Part shown: one piece after another, positions 47,239-56,862 of the stretch
How positions within the stretch are numbered: position 1 is the first letter of the stretch
Layout of the letters: each line of letters begins with the position of its first letter
Source of the DNA: Hydrogenophilales bacterium 12-61-10
Lineage (GTDB): Bacteria > Pseudomonadota > Gammaproteobacteria > Burkholderiales > Thiobacillaceae
Length of the DNA stretch: 64,000 nucleotides
Assembly (NCBI GenBank): GCA_002279795.1
Contig: NCCT01000020.1
Span: 1 to 64,000, forward strand
Direction of reading: 5' to 3'
Position numbers and translations under genes: made by a program
Notes under the pieces: model-generated
Database searches by the model: none
The model's input: the letters and a program-made list of their open reading frames with translations, nothing else
What the model was told of the DNA's origin: nothing

Positions 47239-48412
47239 CCGCAATGAAGCTGATGTTCGCTCTGGTTTTCAGCCTGCTGGCAGCCACCGCTCACGCCCAG
47301 TCGCTGCAACAGCCGGTTCTCACCTATTTTGACCAGCCCGGCCTCAGCGCCGACCAGCTGGGCGTGATCGTCAACGACGACGACCCCGACAGCGTCGCCA
47401 TTGCCGCGTATTACCGCGAAAAACGCAGCATCCCCGCCGCCAATCTGATCCATGTCCGGTTCAAGCCGGGCGACAGCAACATGAGCCGCGAGGTCTTCAT
47501 CAAGCTCAAGCGCCGCGTCGATCGCGCCACGCCCAAAACCGTTCAGGCGTTTGCGTTGACCTGGGCGAAACCCTACCGGGTCGACTGCATGTCGATCACG
47601 TCCGCGTTCGCGTTCGGCTTCGACGCGGCGTATTGCGCCAGCAGTTGCAAACCCACCCGTCCCAGCCCTTATTTCAACAGCAACGTGGCGCAGCCCTACG
47701 CCACTTACACAATCCGCCCCACCATGAGCCTGGCCGCTTCCAGCGTGGCCGATGCCAAAAGACTGATCGACCGCGGGGTGGCGTCCGATCACAGCAATCC
47801 AGCCGGTACCGCCTATCTGTTGAGCACCTCGGACAAGGCGCGCAACGTACGCGCCGCCGGCTACGAGGCCTTGCGCCTGCAGATGAACAGCATCATCCCG
47901 ACCGAAATCGTGCAGGCCGACACGCTCGCCCGCAAAACGGACGTGATGTTCTATTTCACCGGCCTGACCCACGTGCCCGCGCTCGACAGCAACACTTTTT
48001 TGCCCGGTGCCATCGGCGACCATCTGACCTCAGCCGGCGGCGAGCTGTTCGGCGGCTCGCAAATGAGCAGCCTCAAATGGCTGGAAGCGGGTGCGACCGG
48101 CAGCTACGGCGCGGTGGTCGAGCCGTGCAATTACCTGAACAAGTTCCCCATTCCCGGCGTGGTGATGGCGCACTATTTGCACGCCCGTTTGCCGGCGTGG
48201 CGCAACATGCCGGCGACGGCAGCTTCACCCTGTCGGCGCGTCTGATTACGCCCGGCCTGTATGACGTGCAGGCCGCGCCGTCGATGATGGGGCCGTATCG
48301 CACGGTCGCCCGTCTGCCGGTCGGCTGGGGCACCCGCGAACTCAAGCTCGGCAAGGCGCCGCCGGCGTATTACCGCTTCAATCGCCGCGCCGGGGCGGCT
48401 GCGGCGCGCTAA
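47235..48412 (+). pseudogene. TIGR03790-type exported protein, broken by a deletion and frameshift
   Basis: It starts with a signal peptide (MKLMFALVFSLLAATAHA). The main frame carries LGVIVNDDDPDSVAIAAYYR, QAFALTWAKPYRVDCMSITS, GGSQMSSLKWLEAGATGSYG and VVEPCNYLNKFPIPGVVMAH, the pattern of the TIGR03790 family, whose role is unknown. It stops at 48245. At about 48177-48184 homology moves to another frame (RPFAGVAQHAGDGSFTLSAR), running to 48412. The usual GETLIEAYWKSVAxPGQG-type stretch, about 25 residues, is missing there. Confidence 0.78.
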
Positions 48413-48477
48413 CTCCCGACACCCCCACCGCCGCAGCCTGGCCCGGGCTGCGGCATTCAACCCATGCGAGGTTCGTC

Positions 48478-49560
48478 ATGCACATCGGCATCCCCAAGGA
48501 AATCAAGAACCACGAATACCGGGTCGCGCTCACGCCCGAGGGCACGCGCGTCCTGACCGAGGCAGGCCACCGCGTCAGCATTGAAACCGGCGCGGGAAAC
48601 GCCGCCGGATTTGACGACGAAGCCTACCGCGCGGCCGGCGCGCACATCGTGCCCGGCGCGGCCGATGCCTACGCGGTGGACATGGTGGTGAAGGTCAAGG
48701 AACCGCAGTCTGCCGAAGTGGCCGCCCTGCGCAGCGGTCAACTGCTGTTCTGCTATCTGCACCTGGCCGCCGCGCCGGAACTGGCGCACCAACTGATGGC
48801 GCGCGGGGTGACGGCGATCGCCTACGAAACCGTGAGCAAGCCCGGCGGCGTGCTGCCGCTGCTACAGCCCATGTCCGACATCGCCGGACGGCTGGCGCCG
48901 CAGATGGGCGCGCTGGGGCTGCACAAGTCGCACGGCGGCAGCGGCAAGCTGATTACCGGCATGCCGGGCGTGCCGCCGGCGCAGGTGCTGGTGATCGGTG
49001 CCGGCATGGTCGGCATGAGCGCGGCGCGGGTTGCGGTCGGGCTGGGCGCACGCGTGACCCTGATCGACCGGCAGACCGACAAGCTCGGCCTCGCCGAAGC
49101 GCAGTTCGGCGCCCGGGTGGAAACCCGCTTTTCCACCCCCGAAGCGATCGGCGACAGCCTGGCGTCCAGCGATATCGTGATCGGCGCCGCGCAGATTCCG
49201 GGCCGCCACGCACCCCGCCTGATCCCGCTTGCGCTGCTGAAACGGATGCCGCCAGGCGCGGTGCTGGTCGATGTGGCGATCGACCAGGGCGGCATCGCGG
49301 AAACCTCGCGCCCCACCACCCACAGCAATCCCTTTTACGTGGCTGAGGGCGTTGTCCATTACTGCGTCACCAACATGCCGGGGGCGGTCGCCCACACCTC
49401 GACCCAGGCGCTCACCCACGCCACCCTGCCCTACGTGCTGGCGCTCGCAGAGCACGGCATGGCCGCGCTGGAAGTCGATGCCGGGCTGAAGCAGGGGATG
49501 CAGGTGCATGCCGGCCGCATCACGCACGCCGGACTGGCGCAGGATCTCGCGTCGAACTAG
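48478..49560 (+). CDS. ald: Alanine dehydrogenase
   Basis: A 360-residue NAD-dependent enzyme that interconverts alanine and pyruvate plus ammonia. [20 protein letters not shown] is the substrate-side signature, the Rossmann segment is [20 protein letters not shown] near residues 163-182, and [19 protein letters not shown] is the catalytic His/Asp region. Slightly short against the usual 370. It stands alone, with gpmA convergent at its end. Confidence 0.95.
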   Translation: MHIGIPKEIKNHEYRVALTPEGTRVLTEAGHRVSIETGAGNAAGFDDEAYRAAGAHIVPGAADAYAVDMVVKVKEPQSAEVAALRSGQLLFCYLHLAAAPELAHQLMARGVTAIAYETVSKPGGVLPLLQPMSDIAGRLAPQMGALGLHKSHGGSGKLITGMPGVPPAQVLVIGAGMVGMSAARVAVGLGARVTLIDRQTDKLGLAEAQFGARVETRFSTPEAIGDSLASSDIVIGAAQIPGRHAPRLIPLALLKRMPPGAVLVDVAIDQGGIAETSRPTTHSNPFYVAEGVVHYCVTNMPGAVAHTSTQALTHATLPYVLALAEHGMAALEVDAGLKQGMQVHAGRITHAGLAQDLASN

Positions 49561-49561
49561 C

Positions 49562-50281
49562 TCAAGGGCGGGCGCTGTCGCCTTCCATCCATTCGTGCCC
49601 CAGCACGCTGCCCGCTGCATCGAAGCGGTAGACCAGCGGCACCCCGGACGGGATCTCCACCTGTTCCATCGCATCGGCGCTCAAACCATCCAGATGCATG
49701 ACCAGGCCGCGCAGGGTGTTGCCGTGGCTGACCACCAGCAAACGGCGTCCCGCGCGCAGACGTGGCAGCAACACCTCGTGCCAGTACGGCAGGGTGCGCT
49801 GCTGGCAGTCGCGCAGGCTTTCACTGGCCGGTAACTGCTGCGCGGGCAGCGCCGCGTAGAGCGGATCGAAGCGCGGATGGCGCGGGTCGTCAGGCGCCAG
49901 CGCAGGCGGCGGCGCGTCATAGCCGCGCCACCAGCGGCGCGAAGCCGTCTCGCCCCATTTCGCAAAAATGGAGCGTTTGTTCATCCCCTGCAAGGCGCCG
50001 TAATGGCGCTCGTTCAGCCGCCAGGATGCAAAAAACGGCACGGCGGGGGTGCCCATCGCAGCGAGCAGCGCATCGGCCGTCTGGCGCGTGCGCTGCAGCA
50101 GCGAGCCATGCACCTCGTCGAAGACAAACCCGGCCTGTGCCAGCTGCCGGCCTGCTGCGGCCGCCTCGGCCAGGCCCACTTCGGTCAGCGGGATGTCCGT
50201 CCAGCCGGTGAAGCGGTCGGTCAGATTCCACTCGCTGTGGCCGTGGCGCAACAACACGACCGAATGGCTCTGCGCGCTCAT
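49562..50281 (-). CDS. gpmA: 2,3-bisphosphoglycerate-dependent phosphoglycerate mutase
   Basis: A 239-residue glycolytic mutase. VVLLRHGHSEWNLTDRFTGW holds the catalytic His in the RHG motif, and LNERHYGALQGMNK carries the second conserved Glu/Arg site. The C-terminal VVSHGNTLRGLVMHLDGLS carries the second catalytic His. It overlaps the upstream histidine phosphatase gene by 4 bases. Confidence 0.93.
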   Translation of the reverse strand: MSAQSHSVVLLRHGHSEWNLTDRFTGWTDIPLTEVGLAEAAAAGRQLAQAGFVFDEVHGSLLQRTRQTADALLAAMGTPAVPFFASWRLNERHYGALQGMNKRSIFAKWGETASRRWWRGYDAPPPALAPDDPRHPRFDPLYAALPAQQLPASESLRDCQQRTLPYWHEVLLPRLRAGRRLLVVSHGNTLRGLVMHLDGLSADAMEQVEIPSGVPLVYRFDAAGSVLGHEWMEGDSARP

Positions 50282-50931
50282 TCCGGCGACTCCAGCAACA
50301 CCCCGCTCAAGTGGTGACGGTCGCCCCAGGCGTCCAGATGCCAGTCCTGGCTGTCGAAATGGAACCAGTTGAGCGCACAGTTGGGAATCTCGAAATCGCG
50401 CGGCGTATGCAACGGCCGGCCGGTGGCACGGCGATACACCACGTCCAGCACACCGCTGTGGCTCACCACGGCGAGGGTTTGCCCGCTGTGATGCCGCAAC
50501 AGCCAGTCGATCGCCTCGGTCACCCGGGCGGCGAAGCGGCGCAGCGATTCGCCGGTTTCGAAGTCGTAATCCAGATCACGCGCCGCATAGTGCGCATGCG
50601 CCGCCGGATGCAGCACGGCCGCCTGCGCGGCAGTCAGGCCCTGAAACAGGCCGAAATGCCGTTCGCGCAGCTGCGGCAGCAGCCTGACCGACTGGTCCTC
50701 GCGCTGTGCCAATGCCTGCGCGGTTTCCTGCGCGCGTGCCAGGTCGCTGCTGTAGATCGCGTCGAATCGCTGGTGCGCCGCATTGAACGCCATCGCCAGC
50801 GCCTGCGCCCGGCCGGTCTCGTTCAACGGGATATCGGTATGGCCCTGGATGCGCTTCTGCACATTCCAGCTGGTTTCACCGTGGCGAATGAAGCAAATGC
50901 GGGTCATGACCGGTCTGGAAACCTGTTTCAT
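50278..50931 (-). CDS. Histidine phosphatase family protein
   Basis: A 217-residue phosphatase of the phosphoglycerate mutase-like superfamily. ICFIRHGETSWNVQKRIQGH has the RHG catalytic His, LRERHFGLFQGLTAAQ follows and VVSHSGVLDVVYRRATG has the second His. It looks like a CobC/GpmB-type phosphatase, but the substrate is not known. Coupled to gpmA by ATGA overlap. Confidence 0.88.
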   Translation of the reverse strand: MKQVSRPVMTRICFIRHGETSWNVQKRIQGHTDIPLNETGRAQALAMAFNAAHQRFDAIYSSDLARAQETAQALAQREDQSVRLLPQLRERHFGLFQGLTAAQAAVLHPAAHAHYAARDLDYDFETGESLRRFAARVTEAIDWLLRHHSGQTLAVVSHSGVLDVVYRRATGRPLHTPRDFEIPNCALNWFHFDSQDWHLDAWGDRHHLSGVLLESPE

Positions 50932-51054
50932 AAGCCTTGCGCAGGAACTGAACGATATGCAGTCTAAGCCCGATGCTCGCCGGAAAACAGGTGCTGCAGC
51001 CTCGTTGCGGACCCATTAAAACCCGCAACACGGTGCGCTACTGGCTGCGACAAC

Positions 51055-51082
51055 TTGACACACTTTTATAAACAGATATATT
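51055..51082 (+). promoter_or_regulatory. Sigma-70 promoter for the cco operon
   Basis: TTGACA (51055-51060) and TATATT (51077-51082) are 16 bases apart, about 70 bases before the ccoN start, in a marked AT-rich patch. No FNR/Anr palindrome (TTGATNNNNATCAA) is visible, although such sites often control cbb3 operons. Confidence 0.65.
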
Positions 51083-51152
51083 TATCTTCATATGTGAATG
51101 AACTCAACTCATTTGCATGTACCAATCGAGTAATCAATCACGGGAGACGTGT

Positions 51153-52589
51153 ATGGAAGCGACAACCTACAACTACAAGGTCGTCCGCCAGTTCGCCATC
51201 ATGACGGTGGTGTGGGGGATAGTTGGAATGCTGGTCGGGGTCATCCTGGCATCCTTGCTGATCTGGCCGGAATTGACCTACGGAATCGAATGGCTGTCGT
51301 ATGGCCGCCTGCGTCCACTGCATACCAATGCGGTGATTTTTGCTTTTGGCGGATCGGGACTGTTTGCGGCGTCGTATTACTCCGTGCAGCGCACCTGCCA
51401 GGCGCGGCTGTGGGGCGGCAGTCTGGCCTCCTTCACCTTCTGGGGCTGGATGTCGGTCATCGTGCTGGCCGCCATCACGTTGCCGATGGGCTACACCAGC
51501 ACCAAGGAATACGCCGAACTGGAATGGCCGATCGACATTCTGATCACGCTGGTGTGGGTAGCGTATGCGCTGGTGTTTTTCGGCACCATCGCCAAGCGCA
51601 AGACCAAGCACATTTATGTATCCAACTGGTTTTTCGGCGTCTATATCCTGACCATCGCAATCCTGCACATCGTCAACAATGCGGAACTGCCGATCGCCTT
51701 CTTCGGCGGCTCCTGGCTCAAGTCCTACTCCGCTTACGCCGGTGTGCAGGACGCCATGGTGCAGTGGTGGTATGGCCATAACGCGGTGGGCTTTTTCCTC
51801 ACCACCGCCTTCCTCGGCATGATGTACTACTTCATTCCGAAGCAGGCCGGCCGCCCGATCTACTCCTATCGGCTTTCAGTTGTCCACTTCTGGTCGCTCA
51901 ACTTCATCTACATGTGGGCAGGTCCCCACCACCTGCAGTACACCGCGCTGCCCGACTGGGCGCAAAGCCTGGGCATGGTGTTTTCCCTGATGCTGCTGGC
52001 GCCGAGCTGGGGCGGCATGATGAACGGCATCATGACGCTGTCCGGCGCATGGCACAAACTGCGCACCGACCCGATCCTCAAGTTCCTCGTCACCGCGCTG
52101 TCGTTCTACGGCATGTCGACCTTCGAAGGTCCGATGATGGCGATCAAGACGGTGAACGCATTGAGCCACTACACCGAATGGACGGTCGGCCACGTGCACT
52201 CCGGCGCGCTCGGCTGGGTGGCGATGATCACGATTGGATCCATGTACTACCTGATCCCGCGCCTGTTCGGCCGCGAGTCGATGTTCAGCACCAAACTCAT
52301 CGAATGGCACTTCTGGCTCTCCACCATCGGCGTGGTGCTGTATATCGCCTCGATGTGGATAGCCGGGGTGGCGCAGGGGCTGATGTGGCGCGCATCGAAC
52401 GCCGACGGCACGCTGACCTACAGCTTCGCCCAGGTGCTCAACACGATCTATCCGTTCTACGGCATTCGCCTGCTCGGCGGCACGCTGTTCCTCAGCGGCA
52501 TGCTGATGATGGCCTGGAACGTCTGGCAAACCACCCGGCAGGGTCGCGCGGTGAATGACGCCGCCATCCCGCAAGCCGTTCACGCCTAA
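51153..52589 (+). CDS. ccoN: Cytochrome cbb3 oxidase subunit I
   Basis: A 478-residue polytopic heme-copper oxidase subunit. The ATG at 51153 follows GGGAGAC, a good RBS; the open frame extends 12 codons before it without an [21 protein letters not shown] is the low-spin heme b helix, [20 protein letters not shown] is the CuB helix, and [20 protein letters not shown] holds the later heme-ligand histidines. It is the catalytic subunit reducing O2 at high affinity. Confidence 0.97.
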   Translation: MEATTYNYKVVRQFAIMTVVWGIVGMLVGVILASLLIWPELTYGIEWLSYGRLRPLHTNAVIFAFGGSGLFAASYYSVQRTCQARLWGGSLASFTFWGWMSVIVLAAITLPMGYTSTKEYAELEWPIDILITLVWVAYALVFFGTIAKRKTKHIYVSNWFFGVYILTIAILHIVNNAELPIAFFGGSWLKSYSAYAGVQDAMVQWWYGHNAVGFFLTTAFLGMMYYFIPKQAGRPIYSYRLSVVHFWSLNFIYMWAGPHHLQYTALPDWAQSLGMVFSLMLLAPSWGGMMNGIMTLSGAWHKLRTDPILKFLVTALSFYGMSTFEGPMMAIKTVNALSHYTEWTVGHVHSGALGWVAMITIGSMYYLIPRLFGRESMFSTKLIEWHFWLSTIGVVLYIASMWIAGVAQGLMWRASNADGTLTYSFAQVLNTIYPFYGIRLLGGTLFLSGMLMMAWNVWQTTRQGRAVNDAAIPQAVHA

Positions 52590-52600
52590 GGAGACCGAAC

Positions 52601-53206
52601 ATGATTTCACACGAAACAATTGAAAAGAACCTCGGCCTGCTGATCGTGCTGACCATTCTGGTGGTCAGTGTGGGCGGTCTGGTGCAGATCGTCCCGCTGT
52701 TCTTCCAGACCTCGACCACCACCCCGGTGGCGGGGCTCAAGCCCTACACCGCGCTGCAGCTGTCGGGACGCGACATCTACATCCGCGAGGGCTGCGTCGG
52801 CTGCCACTCGCAGATGGTGCGTCCGTTCCGCGCCGAAACCGAGCGCTACGGCCACTACTCGGTGGCGGGCGAATACGTCTACGACCGCCCCTTCCTGTGG
52901 GGCTCCAAGCGCACCGGGCCCGACCTGCATCGCGTCGGCGGCCGCTATTCCGACGCCTGGCACGTGGCGCACCTGACCAATCCGCGCGATGTGGTGCCGG
53001 AGTCCAACATGCCCGCCTACCCCTGGCTCGATCGTCCGCTGAAGGACGCTTCGATCCAGGCCAAGATGCGCACGCTGAATTTCGCCGGCCACGGCTACAC
53101 CGAGCAGGAAATCAACGAGGCGACTGCAGCACTGGAAGGCAAGACCGAGCTCGACGCACTCATCGCCTACCTGCAGAACCTGGGCGTCCACGCCCCGAAA
53201 AGTTGA
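52601..53206 (+). CDS. ccoO: Cytochrome cbb3 oxidase subunit II, mono-heme c
   Basis: A 201-residue membrane-anchored cytochrome c. The N-terminal helix ([20 protein letters not shown]) is followed by [20 protein letters not shown] with the heme c site CVGCH, and SNMPAYPWL holds the distal Met. It lies 11 bases after ccoN. Confidence 0.97.
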   Translation: MISHETIEKNLGLLIVLTILVVSVGGLVQIVPLFFQTSTTTPVAGLKPYTALQLSGRDIYIREGCVGCHSQMVRPFRAETERYGHYSVAGEYVYDRPFLWGSKRTGPDLHRVGGRYSDAWHVAHLTNPRDVVPESNMPAYPWLDRPLKDASIQAKMRTLNFAGHGYTEQEINEATAALEGKTELDALIAYLQNLGVHAPKS

Positions 53207-53216
53207 GGACCGGCAC

Positions 53217-53369
53217 ATGGATAGCGGAACCCTGAGCGGCATCGCCACCGTAATCTGCCTTGCAACCTTCATCGGCATCGTCTGGTGGGCGTACAGCAAG
53301 GACAACAAGCAGCGGTTTGAAGAAGACGGCAAGCTGCCCTTCGCCGACGACGACTTACCTGCCCAATAA
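53217..53369 (+). CDS. ccoQ: Cytochrome cbb3 oxidase subunit CcoQ
   Basis: A 50-residue single-helix membrane protein: MDSGTLSGIATVICLATFIG, then IVWWAYSKDNKQRFEEDGKL. The hydrophobic segment and WWAYSKxxKxxFEE pattern match CcoQ, which stabilises the assembled oxidase. It lies 10 bases after ccoO and 11 before ccoP. Confidence 0.93.
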   Translation: MDSGTLSGIATVICLATFIGIVWWAYSKDNKQRFEEDGKLPFADDDLPAQ

Positions 53370-53380
53370 GGAGACAAGCA

Positions 53381-54301
53381 ATGAGCGACTTTACCAGCGG
53401 CTTCTGGCCGCTCTACATCAGCGTGATCACGGCGGTGAGCATCATCGGAACCTGGCTTTTTCTGCGCTCGCACACCACCCGCAAGCTCGCCCCAGGCGAA
53501 AAAGCCCAGCTGATTGAACACACCTGGGATGGCGACCTTCAGGACTTCGACAACCCGCTGCCGCGCTGGTGGCTGGGCCTGTTCTACGGCACCATGGTCT
53601 TCGCGGTCGCCTACCTGATCCTGTGGCCGGGAATGGGCAATTTTGCGGGTGTGCTGGGCTGGACTTCCCAGGGTGAATACGAAGCCGAGGTAAAAGCGGC
53701 CGAAGCCAAATTCCAGCCGTTGTATGCCGGGTTCATGAAGCAGGACATCGCCACCGTCGCCGCCAGTCCCGAGGCGCGCGCCATCGGCAAAAACCTGTTC
53801 CTGACCTATTGCTCGCAGTGCCACGGCTCGGACGCGGCTGGCGCCAAGGGCTTCCCCAACCTGACCGATAACGACTGGCTCTACGGCGGCGATCCCGACA
53901 CCATCAAGGCCACCCTGACCAACGGCCGCGGCGGCGTGATGCCGGCACTGGGCGCCGCCATCGGCCCGGAAAAAACCCGCGATGTCGCGAACTACGTGAT
54001 GTCGCTGTCGGGCCGCAAGCACGATGCCGCGCGCGCCGCTTCCGGAAAAACGGTGTTCGCCGAAAACTGCGCCGCCTGCCACATGCCTGCCGGCACCGGC
54101 ATGCAGGCGCTGGGCGCGCCCAACCTGACCGACAAGATCTGGCTGTATGGCGGCAGCGAGGCCACGATCATCGAGACCATTACCAAGGGCCGCAACGGCG
54201 TCATGCCCGCCATGGCGCAAACCCTGGGCACCACGTCCAACAAGGACGCCAAGCTGCATTTGCTGGCGGCCTATGTGTACGGGTTGTCGCAGCAGAAGTG
54301 A
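53381..54301 (+). CDS. ccoP: Cytochrome cbb3 oxidase subunit III, di-heme c
   Basis: A 306-residue cytochrome c subunit. Two N-terminal helices are followed by the FixP N-terminal region (EHTWDGDLQDFDNPLPRWWL) and two heme c sites: YCSQCHGSDAAGAKG near residue 145 and NCAACHMPAGTGM near 230. It feeds electrons from cytochrome c to CcoO and CcoN. Confidence 0.97.
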   Translation: MSDFTSGFWPLYISVITAVSIIGTWLFLRSHTTRKLAPGEKAQLIEHTWDGDLQDFDNPLPRWWLGLFYGTMVFAVAYLILWPGMGNFAGVLGWTSQGEYEAEVKAAEAKFQPLYAGFMKQDIATVAASPEARAIGKNLFLTYCSQCHGSDAAGAKGFPNLTDNDWLYGGDPDTIKATLTNGRGGVMPALGAAIGPEKTRDVANYVMSLSGRKHDAARAASGKTVFAENCAACHMPAGTGMQALGAPNLTDKIWLYGGSEATIIETITKGRNGVMPAMAQTLGTTSNKDAKLHLLAAYVYGLSQQK

Positions 54302-54330
54302 GCGGTGAACGGTAAGCAGTGAGCGATACT

Positions 54331-54386
54331 CGCCGGGTGCGCCCGGCGGGCCGCTTGAGCACATTGGCTTCAGTGCGCTCAAGCGG
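54331..54386. repeat. Two adjacent hairpins between ccoP and ccoG
   Basis: CGCCGGG (54331-54337) pairs with CCCGGCG (54342-54348), and CCGCTTGAGC (54351-54360) pairs with GCTCAAGCGG (54377-54386). Neither is followed by a T-run. They may set the expression ratio between the oxidase and the assembly genes, by attenuation or mRNA processing. Confidence 0.55.
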
Positions 54387-54396
54387 CTCAGATTAG

Positions 54397-55794
54397 ATGG
54401 ATGAATGCATGACTCAGGACAAGCAGCCCGCAGCAGCCGACGCGCCGATCGAACAGCAGCTTTACGCGATCCGGCAAACCATCCAGACCCGCGCGGTGCA
54501 TGGCGTGTTCGCCAACTGGCGCGTTGCGCTGGTGCTGATCACGCAACTGGTCTATTACGGCCTGCCGTGGCTGCAGTGGGACAACCGTCAGGCGGTGCTG
54601 TTCGATCTGGCCGCGCGCAAGTTCTATATCTTCGGTCTGGTGTTCTGGCCGCAGGATTTCGTCTATCTCACCGGCCTGTTGATCCTGGCGGCGCTGTCGC
54701 TGTTCCTGTTCACCGCGGTGGCCGGGCGGCTTTGGTGCGGCTACGCCTGCCCGCAAACCGTCTACACCGAAATTTTCATGTGGGTGGAAGGCTGGCTGGA
54801 AGGCGACCACGTCGCGCGCAAAAAGCTCGACAAATCGCCCTGGAACGCCACCAAGCTCAGGAAGCGCGGCCTCAAGCACCTCGTCTGGTTCGCCATCGCG
54901 CTGTGGACCGGTTTCACCTTCGTCGGCTACTTCACGCCAATCAAGGAATTGGCGGTTGAATTCGTCAGCTTCGGCCTGGGGCCGTGGGAAAGCTTCTGGA
55001 TTTTCTTCTACGCCTTCGCCACCTGGGGCAACGCCGGCTTCATGCGCGAGCAGGTGTGCAAATACATGTGCCCCTACGCACGCTTCCAGAGCGTGATGTT
55101 CGACTCCGACACGCTGACCGTGACCTACGATGCCTCGATCGGCGAACCGCGCGGCCCGCGCAGCAAGAAAACCGACTACAAGGCCGCCGGCCTTGGCTCC
55201 TGCGTCGACTGCAATGTCTGCGTGCAGGTCTGCCCTACCGGCATCGACATCCGCAACGGCCTGCAATACGAATGCATCGGCTGCGCCGCCTGCATCGACG
55301 GCTGCGACCAGATCATGGACAAGATGGGCTACCCGGTGGTGAAGGGCAAATACCCCGACAGCGGCATCCTCAAGCACATCCTGCGGCCGCGCACCCTCAT
55401 CTACAGCGTGCTGCTGACGCTGATCGCCGGCGCCTTCGTCTACAGCCTCGCCACCCGCGTACCCCTGCGCGTCGACGTGGTACGCGACCGTGTCGCGCTG
55501 TCGAAGGAAACCGATGACGGCATGATCGAAAACGTCTACCGCCTGCAGCTCATCAACAAGGACGACCAGCCGCACCGTTACACCCTCCAGGCGTCGGGCA
55601 TCAACGGTCTGCAGCTGGTGACCGCCAGTCGTGAAGTCAGCGCCGCACCGTTGCAGACCATCGACATCCCGGTCAGCCTGATTGCCGATCCGGTTGACCT
55701 CCAGGGCCGCTCGATCGCGGTGACATTCAGCATCCGTTCCACCGACGACCCGGGCATCCACACCGATGTCGACACCAAGTTCTTCAACCGCTGA
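54397..55794 (+). CDS. ccoG: Cytochrome cbb3 oxidase assembly ferredoxin protein CcoG
   Basis: A 465-residue membrane protein (start at 54397 or the ATG at 54409). RLWCGYACPQTVYTEIFMW is the CcoG/RdxA hallmark; two [4Fe-4S] binding motifs are CVDCNVCVQVCPTGID and CIGCAACIDGCDQIM near residues 270-310; several N-terminal helices precede them. A C-terminal Ig-like periplasmic domain follows. CcoG is a cupric reductase that supplies reduced copper to the oxidase. Confidence 0.95.
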   Translation: MDECMTQDKQPAAADAPIEQQLYAIRQTIQTRAVHGVFANWRVALVLITQLVYYGLPWLQWDNRQAVLFDLAARKFYIFGLVFWPQDFVYLTGLLILAALSLFLFTAVAGRLWCGYACPQTVYTEIFMWVEGWLEGDHVARKKLDKSPWNATKLRKRGLKHLVWFAIALWTGFTFVGYFTPIKELAVEFVSFGLGPWESFWIFFYAFATWGNAGFMREQVCKYMCPYARFQSVMFDSDTLTVTYDASIGEPRGPRSKKTDYKAAGLGSCVDCNVCVQVCPTGIDIRNGLQYECIGCAACIDGCDQIMDKMGYPVVKGKYPDSGILKHILRPRTLIYSVLLTLIAGAFVYSLATRVPLRVDVVRDRVALSKETDDGMIENVYRLQLINKDDQPHRYTLQASGINGLQLVTASREVSAAPLQTIDIPVSLIADPVDLQGRSIAVTFSIRSTDDPGIHTDVDTKFFNR

Positions 55795-55815
55795 TCGCCC
55801 ACGAGGACTAAGCCT

Positions 55816-56340
55816 GTGACACACGCCGCCCTGCAACCCAAACCCTGGTACCGCGAATTCTGGCCGTGGTTCCTGATGAGCCTGCCCGCCACTGCCGTCA
55901 TCGCTGGCGTGGCAACGGTCGTCATCGCCATCCAGAGTGCCGACGGCATGGTGGTCGGCGATTACTACAAGGCCGGCCTCGCCATCAACAAGACGCTGGC
56001 GCGCGACGACGCAGCCCATGCGATGGGGCTCACCGCCACCCTCAAAAGTGAAAACGGCATGTTGCTGCTGAACCTGGGTGGACACCTGCCCCGCTATCCC
56101 GACCAGTTGAGCCTGACCCTGGCGCACCCCACCCGCTCCGGCATGGACCAGACCCTGACGCTGCTCCACGCCGGCGGCAGCCAGTATCGCGTCGCCCTGC
56201 CCGTCATGCCGGCTGGCAAGTGGCAACTCCATCTGGCCGATGGCACCGCCACCTGGCGGCTGTCCGGCATTGTTCACACGCCGCTGGACGCGCCCGTCAC
56301 CCTGTCCGCATCCACCGTACGCCCCCCACAAGGAGACTGA
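55816..56340 (+). CDS. FixH-family cbb3 assembly protein
   Basis: A 174-residue single-pass membrane protein with an N-terminal helix (WFLMSLPATAVIAGVATVVI) and GMVVGDYYKAGLAINKTLAR, the FixH/CcoH signature. The remaining domain is a periplasmic beta fold. Its start is the GTG at 55816, 21 bases after ccoG. CcoH/FixH is needed for oxidase maturation. Confidence 0.9.
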   Translation: MTHAALQPKPWYREFWPWFLMSLPATAVIAGVATVVIAIQSADGMVVGDYYKAGLAINKTLARDDAAHAMGLTATLKSENGMLLLNLGGHLPRYPDQLSLTLAHPTRSGMDQTLTLLHAGGSQYRVALPVMPAGKWQLHLADGTATWRLSGIVHTPLDAPVTLSASTVRPPQGD

Positions 56341-56341
56341 C

Positions 56342-56476
56342 ATGAACGCTGCACTCGACCTTTTGTTCACCAGCGGAATTGGCCTGTTGAGCCTGTTCAC
56401 CATCGTATTCATCATCGGCATGGGCTTCTTCATGGTGAAGCTGGTCAAGCGCAAGATGAACGAACCCGAAGAATGA
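56342..56476 (+). CDS. DUF3149-type small membrane protein
   Basis: A 44-residue protein with one hydrophobic segment (IGLLSLFTIVFIIGMGFFMV) and a short basic C-terminus. It resembles the DUF3149 family of small membrane proteins. It lies 1 base after the fixH stop. Function unknown; the position suggests an accessory part in the cbb3 maturation block. Confidence 0.75.
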   Translation: MNAALDLLFTSGIGLLSLFTIVFIIGMGFFMVKLVKRKMNEPEE

Positions 56477-56554
56477 GCCGGCCGGCCCGTTCCGCCCTTG
56501 CAACGATGCCCGGCGTAAATGCATCCGGACACACCCCATGAGGAGGAAGCACCC

Positions 56555-56854
56555 ATGATGCAGCGCCTGATCCACGTCCTGTGGCCGTCCTTCCTGGTTG
56601 CCGGGATAGCCGACATCCTCTTCACCACCCTGTTCGACCCGCTGGAAATCCTCTATCGCGGCGAACCGCTGATTGAGCAACGGCTGGCCGCCTACACCAT
56701 CGGCTTTTTCGTGTTCTGGCTGCTCGGCATCGCCTCCAGCGCCATGACCTGCTATTTCCAGCGTGGCGCCGACGAAATCAACCGCTGCCCGCTCAAACCG
56801 GCGAACCGGCCCGAGGGCTGCCCCAAGCGGGAGTGTGACGGGGGATGCGACTGA
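56555..56854 (+). CDS. Small membrane protein with a Cys-rich tail, unknown function
   Basis: A 99-residue protein with two membrane helices (LWPSFLVAGIADILFTTLFD and IGFFVFWLLGIASSAMTCYF). The C-terminal tail has four cysteines (NRCPLKPANRPEGCPKRECD, then GGC). The RBS AGGAGGAAGC supports the ATG at 56555. It ends the apparent cbb3 cluster; metal or redox binding by the tail is speculation. Confidence 0.7.
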   Translation: MMQRLIHVLWPSFLVAGIADILFTTLFDPLEILYRGEPLIEQRLAAYTIGFFVFWLLGIASSAMTCYFQRGADEINRCPLKPANRPEGCPKRECDGGCD

Positions 56855-56862
56855 AGCCGCTT

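Noticed and set aside
51040..51110. FNR/Anr box before ccoN
   Set aside because: TTGACACACTTTTAT does not have the second ATCAA half; a sigma-70 promoter explains the TTGACA.
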